A stretch of 64,000 nucleotides of DNA, taken from positions 263,933-327,932 of the forward strand of contig FJOG01000049.1 in assembly GCA_900073065.1 (NCBI GenBank), in the 5' to 3' direction. The position numbers were made by a program, and so were the translations under genes. Positions within the stretch are counted from its first letter, which is position 1. The number at the start of each line of letters is the position of its first letter. Under the pieces are notes generated by a model. That model searched no databases, was not told the origin of the DNA, and saw nothing but the letters and a program-made list of their open reading frames with translations. Origin of the DNA: Phialocephala subalpina (Eukaryota > Ascomycota > Leotiomycetes > Helotiales > Mollisiaceae). Of this stretch, positions 58,654 to 64,000 are shown piece by piece.

Positions 58654-59097
58654 ATGCGCAATGAAGTGAAATCGCATTCCGATCCGAGACGAGAGATGAC
58701 AACTTGTCATCATCTCACAGACTACCCACTGAAACACTTGGTGCCGAAGAACCCGACTCAGCCTCCCTCACCTTACCCACATTACATTCCAAAGAACAAC
58801 ATTCCAACATCACCAGGCTCGCTGCATAGTAAAGTATGTTTTGACAGTCGATTATCATCCATATCGCTTTTATCATCTTCATCAAGGTCATTGACACCCA
58901 GTCCAGATCAAGACCCAGGGAGAAACGAATCTCTTTCTCAGACTCTCTCAAAATTGAGACTGTGTGGCACTGGAATTTGGGATAGTCTGATTGATCATAA
59001 AGCATATGAACTGCATGTGCAAAGAGTGTTAAATTGTCTGTCTGAAGATCTAAGTTCTACGGAACGAGCAGGAGATTATAGTTCTTTGCTCGCTTAA
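58654..59097 (+). CDS. Hypothetical protein, 147 aa
   Basis: Single-exon open frame MRNEVKSHSDPRREMTTCHH with Pro- and Ser-rich middle (PTQPPSPYPHYIPK, SSISLLSSSSRSLTPSPDQD) and a more ordered C-terminal part (IWDSLIDHKAYELHVQRVLN). No family recognised and no homolog in the window. It could be a real small disordered protein or chance. Confidence 0.35.
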   Translation: MRNEVKSHSDPRREMTTCHHLTDYPLKHLVPKNPTQPPSPYPHYIPKNNIPTSPGSLHSKVCFDSRLSSISLLSSSSRSLTPSPDQDPGRNESLSQTLSKLRLCGTGIWDSLIDHKAYELHVQRVLNCLSEDLSSTERAGDYSSLLA

Positions 59098-59351
59098 TGC
59101 CTCATGAGGTCGGCATTTGCCGTACGGGGTGCCTTATGACAGAAAATGTGTCATGATGAGAAAAGTCGTTCTAATAATATATTCTCCACGATATTCTTGC
59201 GTTCTTTATACGTGAATTATATAAGGTGAGGATCCCAAATCGGCTCTGACAAAGGCCCTTGTAGGGGAGCAGATCGGGTGCCTTGGCAAACTCGGCTGGG
59301 AAACTGTAGCCTGGGCGCCGAGGGCGCCAAAATGGGACCCGAAGTATGATG

Positions 59352-59420
59352 ACTCAGGGCATGCTCAGGGTGCTCAGGGTGCTCAGGCTCTGATCAGGTA
59401 CACTCACCCTCAGCTCAGGT
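59352..59420. repeat. CTCAGGG-rich short repeats
   Basis: Three tandem GGTGCTCA/ATGCTCAGGG-like units followed by CACCCTCAGCTCAGG. It resembles, in reverse orientation, the repeat at 51427-51535, suggesting another copy of the same family close to a HET gene. Confidence 0.5.
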
Positions 59421-59566
59421 TAAAACAGCAGCTGCTCACGTCCGGAGACTAAAACGGAACCAGCGAAAGGGAAAATTAATCCTGAGTTCAGGGGAGTTTC
59501 GACTGAAATTGACGAACCTATGCCCCTTTCAGATGAGAACTTGCCCATTCCGGGCAGGAGAGCTTG

Positions 59567-62471
59567 CTACTTTCTAGAGTCATCGATGTTGGAAGTGAAG
59601 ACTCGGAACCCTTCTTGTTGATTCCTGGAGAAGGAAAGCGGGGTAGCTGGATGGCATTGAGCCACTGTGTGAGCCCTCACTCATGTTCCCTTCGTCACTA
59701 TTTTCCTTTTCTTTTGATAATTATCTGAATTCTACTTGTAGTGCGGTCATTCTTCAACCCCTACGACCACAACGAAGACCCTCGAAAAACGCAAGTCAGG
59801 AATTATGGTGGAAGAACTACCTCCAACCCTTCGAGATGCAGTCCTCGTCACTCGCCGCCTCAACTTCCAGTACCTTTGGATTGACTACATCATTCAAGAC
59901 TCACCTGAGGACTGGCGCGCAATCTCCGACGAGCGGTCTGACGATGAATCTATCGATAAATTCTTGTCGCTCATGTCGTCGTTGCAAACTATATCATCCT
60001 CACGGCGGAGGCGAAATCAGCATCGCCCAGGGACTCACAAGCTCGGAGACGACGCGCCTGCTGGTACTCTGGATGAAGAAAGACCCATGGAAGATGCCTA
60101 CATTTCCTATATGCAACAACGAGCTTCAAGGTCACACAGAATGATACCTCAAGACATCGATCCCAGCTTCCCAAATTCTGACTCAGAAGACGGAGTCCAG
60201 CTCGACGAGGAACAAGCTACGTACGTAGAAAGGAAGTTGCCAGCGATCGATACCTCTACTAGCCGAAAGCTAATGAGAAAATGGTAAGAGTAGGGGCCAC
60301 CACCCGTGGCCCACCTAAGCGAGAACCATCATTTTAACCTTCACTCTTAAAATCTTAATCGTTTAATGATTTATTAACCGTTTTACTTGAAATCTTCATT
60401 GTAAATTAATGGATAATAGCTAATCCACGTACTGCAATTACATCTTCAATTTTACAAGTTAATTGCTCAATATAATAACGAAAATCACGTGGGTCCACCT
60501 AATCCCACAGCTTCTACAACTCCTTCTTCAAATCCTCTATACTTTTTGGCACATAAGCCAATTTCTTTAGTTCTTTTTTCATCTATCGCCAAACCTTCTC
60601 AATTGGATTCAAATCTAGTGAAAAAAGAGGCCAATTAAAGCCCCGTACACCATATTATAGCCTTAGTAATCGAGTACTCTTTGTATGCACTTTTACCCCA
60701 TCTTCCATGAAGATATACTCTAGATTAAGCTAATCAAAAAGCGGGAAAACAATAGGCTCTAAGACTTACTATAAATAGGCCTTAAAACAAATACCTTTTC
60801 GTTCAAAGAGCTTCTCTATAAACACCAATTCCGACTTATAGTCCCAGCTAATTGCCCCTCAAATCATCACTAATACCCTTCCAAATCTATAAACAAACCG
60901 TATGTAATTAGTATACCGCTTTTCGTCTACTCGTCGAATCACTTAAATCCTTTTACTCTTTCCTGTTTCAAATGTAGCTTCATTTGACTATATAACCTTC
61001 CGCTAATCCCCTCTTTATCTACTATTATCCCTATATACTATATAATCAAATATTCTTTACTACCGGTGTTTTAACGTAAACCCCAATCTCTTCTTAGCTT
61101 ACTTGCGTGATATATAAGGCCGTGGGCATGCGATGCAGCGTCGGTAGCTTGCGCGGCGTAATTCTCGTCGAATTATGCGGGCAGAGGCTTAAATGCTTAA
61201 TTGAGTTCGGATTTATTCGAAAGTAAAGCGGCGCGTCGATTAGTCTTTTGATATATATCGAATGCAGCGGCGTATTTCTCTTATAGACATCAAATAAGAC
61301 TTCGGGGCTTTCCTTCTGCGCAATCGGTGACTTGATTCTTATCGTAAAATGCGTTGAACTGTGGTCCGAGAGAGGGAGGTCTCTTTAACAATCTACCGCT
61401 GAGATTTTCTTTGACGTCCTAAATTACGTATCGTTATGCGGATAAGAGTAGGCTATTCTCCTTTCTCTTTTTGGGGAGGAAAACTAAAGATAAGATCGTT
61501 TTTCATTGCGAATTATAAGCCAAAAAAATTAATAGTTATTATGATAATTAATGATAAAAAGAGTATATAGAAATTTAACGCGTCGACGCGTCTCGCTTAA
61601 GTGGGCCGTGCGTGGTGGCCCCTACTCTTACTATATCGTCAACGATTTTGCTACAAGGAAAATGACCTATCACACCGACAAACTCCCGGCGATATCCGGT
61701 CTAGCACGCGAAGTAAGGCGGATGACAGATGGTCAATATTCGTACAAGGCAGGGATATGGAGGAGTAGGAAGTTCGAATATCAAGGTCTGCTGTGGGGCA
61801 TCACGACTCCGTTCGCTGCCAGATACGAGAAATTCATTGCTCCTTCCTGGAGCTGGGCAAGCATGGATCTCAGTGGAGTGGCTGTGTCACAAGACGGCCG
61901 AAGCAAACTCTACAATGAACGATTGCTTGAGGATCTTAGGCCGAAGATGGAGGTCAAAATTATGTCCACCAAACCTGTTGGTGGCGACCCATACATGCAA
62001 GTTCTGGGCGGACACTTGAAGATCGAAGGAATGTGCTGCAATGTCTGTTGTTGCGAGATTCCTTCGGTCTTCTTCGACATCCATGATGGATCTCACGCCG
62101 CTCCCATTGGTCCATGGGAAATTCTCAAAGCCATCGACTCGAGCTCATCAGATGGTATTCCGGGCTCTTATGTTGAGATGTTTAAAGGATTTAAGAGAGA
62201 TCTCATCGGCAAGGCATTTTGCGAAGGGAGATCTGCAACGGGAACTGTCTCTGGAAGCCACCAGCCTTTACTACTGCTCGAGATGGCAGAATGGTCTTCG
62301 CCAATGTATCGATCTACCGCGAGTATTTGCCTCATCCTAGAGAGGAGTGAATTCGTGGTGAACAATGAAGAGGAGACATTCAAAAGAGTCGGTAGAGCCT
62401 TTGTACTTAAGGAACCCGCTGGTGTAAGAGACTTGTCTCGTTGGCAGAGTCAAATTCTGACGATCAAATAA
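59567..62471 (+). pseudogene. HET-domain gene split by a Tc1/mariner element
   Basis: Exon 1 ends at 59668 (SRVIDVGSEDSEPFLLIPGE, SWMALSHC); a 73-bp intron leads to exon 2 at 59742 with [34 protein letters not shown] and [13 protein letters not shown], the HET core. Coding continues to RKLMRKW (60284), then a 1342-bp transposon with TA target site interrupts, and resumes after 61630 with YYIVNDFATRKMTYHTDKLP, ISGLAREVRRM and APSWSWASMDLSGV. Without the element the frame is continuous. The segment after DSPEDW is diverged from other HET proteins and the start codon is not clear, so some older decay is possible. Confidence 0.85.
60287..61628 (-). mobile_element. Tc1/mariner DNA transposon, RIP-degraded
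   Basis: 1342-bp element with inverted termini at 60287-60324 and 61591-61628 (AGAGTAGGGGCCACCAC.., 34 of 38 identical) and TA on both outer sides (60285-60286, 61629-61630). The minus strand carries a transposase relic with NWPLFSLDLNPIEKVW, the DDE-type C-terminal signature, followed by MKKELKKLAYVPKSIEDLKK. TAG stops (RWR-stop, EEL-stop) interrupt it where TGG or CAG would be expected, so it cannot make transposase. AT-rich interior agrees with RIP. Orientation is given by the transposase. Confidence 0.92.
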
Positions 62472-62541
62472 CCGGACAAGTCAAGACTTGCCACCAATTC
62501 AACCACCTTGGTCTGGATGTCCTTTTACAATTCAGTCACTC

Positions 62542-64000
62542 TCAATCCAGCAGCCAGGAAAAAGCGCTATCCACCAAAGCATCATTGCTCATATCCTCCT
62601 CATTCGCCAATGGTTCCCTCGCACCATATAACACTCCCCTCTCCTCTCCAAGCACCGCCGAATACTCCATAAGAAACTTCCACATCCAATCATCAAGCAC
62701 GAAAGAATCTAGCGAACTCACTCGACAATGATTCTGAGGGGATCGCAGGCGTCCAACCTGTTACGTCAGTTTGCTCACAACACAGAATCGAACAACTTAC
62801 TGCGGAGTCAATCACGGGCCAGTACCTCTTTAGCTTCATCAAGGTATCGAAATTGGACAGCCAATAGACCATCACTTTATCAACATCGCCTCCTCCAAGT
62901 GGCAATGTGTGAAGGTATATACTGGAGCTCACCACCAGGATGTGTCCAGTGATATAATATACCAGCTCTCCTCCTTGAGAAGCAATGTCAGTGACCATCA
63001 TGGCGTGCTTCTACACTCAAATGCAGTTTGATTGTCATTCCTCGGATCTAAGAATGGGAAGTACAGAAGCTGGCGATAGTGGTGGTACCCAATGTGCATG
63101 GCTAGGAATGTCTTTCCAAACCCAACACTTTGAAAATGCTCCAGATTTTCAGAGCAGTATCTCAAAGTTGGAGGGAGCTCTTCTTCCCATCTGTCCAATC
63201 GCTCTGATAGTATCTTGATCTTCTTCATCTGCGAATCCAGTGTTTGACCAGATCCCAGCACGATAATGGCATCAAGAATTTCTCGAAACAAATCAATATT
63301 CTTTGCCATCTGGGTCCAAAACCCATGTTGGGATGGCGACAAGCGAATTGCAAGTAAGTCTTCTTCGTCAAGAAGAACTAGATACTCTGGCAGATGCTCC
63401 GCCAATGGAGATGGGATCGATGTATCCGCTGTACTACATTTGCTGGTGATGATTACGGAAGGGTACGTCCTACGACGCACTTGCTGGTTGAGCAAACCCA
63501 AACCCTCAGTTTCCCATAGTCTAAGTGACTGGCAATGAAGACGCGCTAGACCGGTGCAAATGTGTTTTGCACGCACATCCCCTTCTCCGCCCAAGTGTTG
63601 AGATATCAGGATGTATCCTTGGATGGATTCAAGGCTTGGTCGTATCAATTCCTTCTGGAGAAGTTCGAGGGCTGCGCGTGCGTACGTTCGTGCATATCTT
63701 CCTGGGTCATCTTGAAAGCACTCATTGGTAGAGAATCTGGAAGTCAGTTGTTAATCCTTTTTGGGTTGATAGCTCTCACCTTGCAGACAGAGCGATGACT
63801 GCCAGGAGCAGACTTATCGGGACCGATTTCGATGAGAGGTTGGATAAAAATGTCGGCTCGTGGAAGAGAGTATGCGGTCCATCATGAATTAATCGAAAGT
63901 ACAGGTCTACCAATTCAACGAGTACTGACTTTGGCGGTATCAACGACGATGGGTCATCCGCGCTGGAAGGTGAATTGGCCACGACATTTCCTGCTGTAAC
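62542..64000 (-). pseudogene. Fungal_trans regulator, partial at right edge, with frameshift
   Basis: The gene enters from beyond 64000. Readable exons: 64000-63780 (VTAGNVVANSPSSADDPSSL, LVDLYFRLIHDGPHTLFHEP), 63736 to about 63000 (RFSTNECFQDDPGRYARTYA, IQGYILISQHLGG, LPEYLVLLDEEDLLAIRLSP, FQSVGFGKTFLAMHIGYHHY), then 63001-62801 after a one-base frame slip at about 63020 (KHAMMVTDIASQGGELVYYI), and 62757-62542 after a 43-bp intron. All are typical of the fungal-specific transcription factor domain. The Zn2Cys6 part would lie outside the window. The slip suggests a pseudogene or a sequencing error. Confidence 0.75.

Noticed and set aside
1..64000. CRISPR arrays or bacterial operons
   Set aside because: No spaced direct repeats, no Shine-Dalgarno-led gene strings; introns and families are eukaryotic.

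Overview
The window looks like nuclear DNA of a filamentous ascomycete (Pezizomycotina). Genes carry short 43-155 bp introns with GT..AG ends and CTRAY-type branch sites. There are three Zn2Cys6/fungal_trans regulators, several HET (heterokaryon incompatibility) genes, a Clr5-ankyrin gene, and AT-rich blocks plus C-to-T/G-to-A decay typical of repeat-induced point mutation (RIP). All exon borders are hand-read and were kept only where the reading frame and family motifs join.

Region 1 (0.7-11.8 kb) is a probable carbohydrate-use cluster: three Gfo/Idh/MocA oxidoreductases (two intact, one broken), an MFS sugar porter, a UPF0303 protein and a Zn2Cys6 regulator, with two divergent promoter regions. 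Region 2 (12.5-16.4 kb) holds a dispersed repeat, a decayed HET gene and a 1.2 kb AT-rich block. Region 3 (16.4-24.6 kb) has three minus-strand genes: FAD monooxygenase, Zn2Cys6 factor with ten exons, and a CocE/NonD-type hydrolase with an unusual N-terminal domain. Region 4 (25-35.4 kb) is a decaying metabolic stretch: MFS pseudogene, FAH fragment, intact VOC protein, P450 remnant with a lost ExxR glutamate, intact class-III aminotransferase, and an FMO with an in-frame stop. Region 5 (36-47 kb) is more housekeeping-like: Brd8-like bromodomain protein, small coiled-coil protein, DUF4360 secreted protein and a dynamin GTPase. Region 6 (48-62.5 kb) is accessory and rich in self/non-self recognition families: a HET gene with a ZZ-type finger, a Clr5-ankyrin gene and a HET gene cut by a Tc1/mariner element. 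Part of a fungal_trans regulator runs off the right edge.

Two observations stand out. Four unrelated places carry a perfect tandem duplication of the same 250 bp length, which points to unmerged contig overlaps in the assembly rather than biology. The Tc1/mariner copy sits in a HET exon so cleanly that removing it with one TA restores the reading frame.
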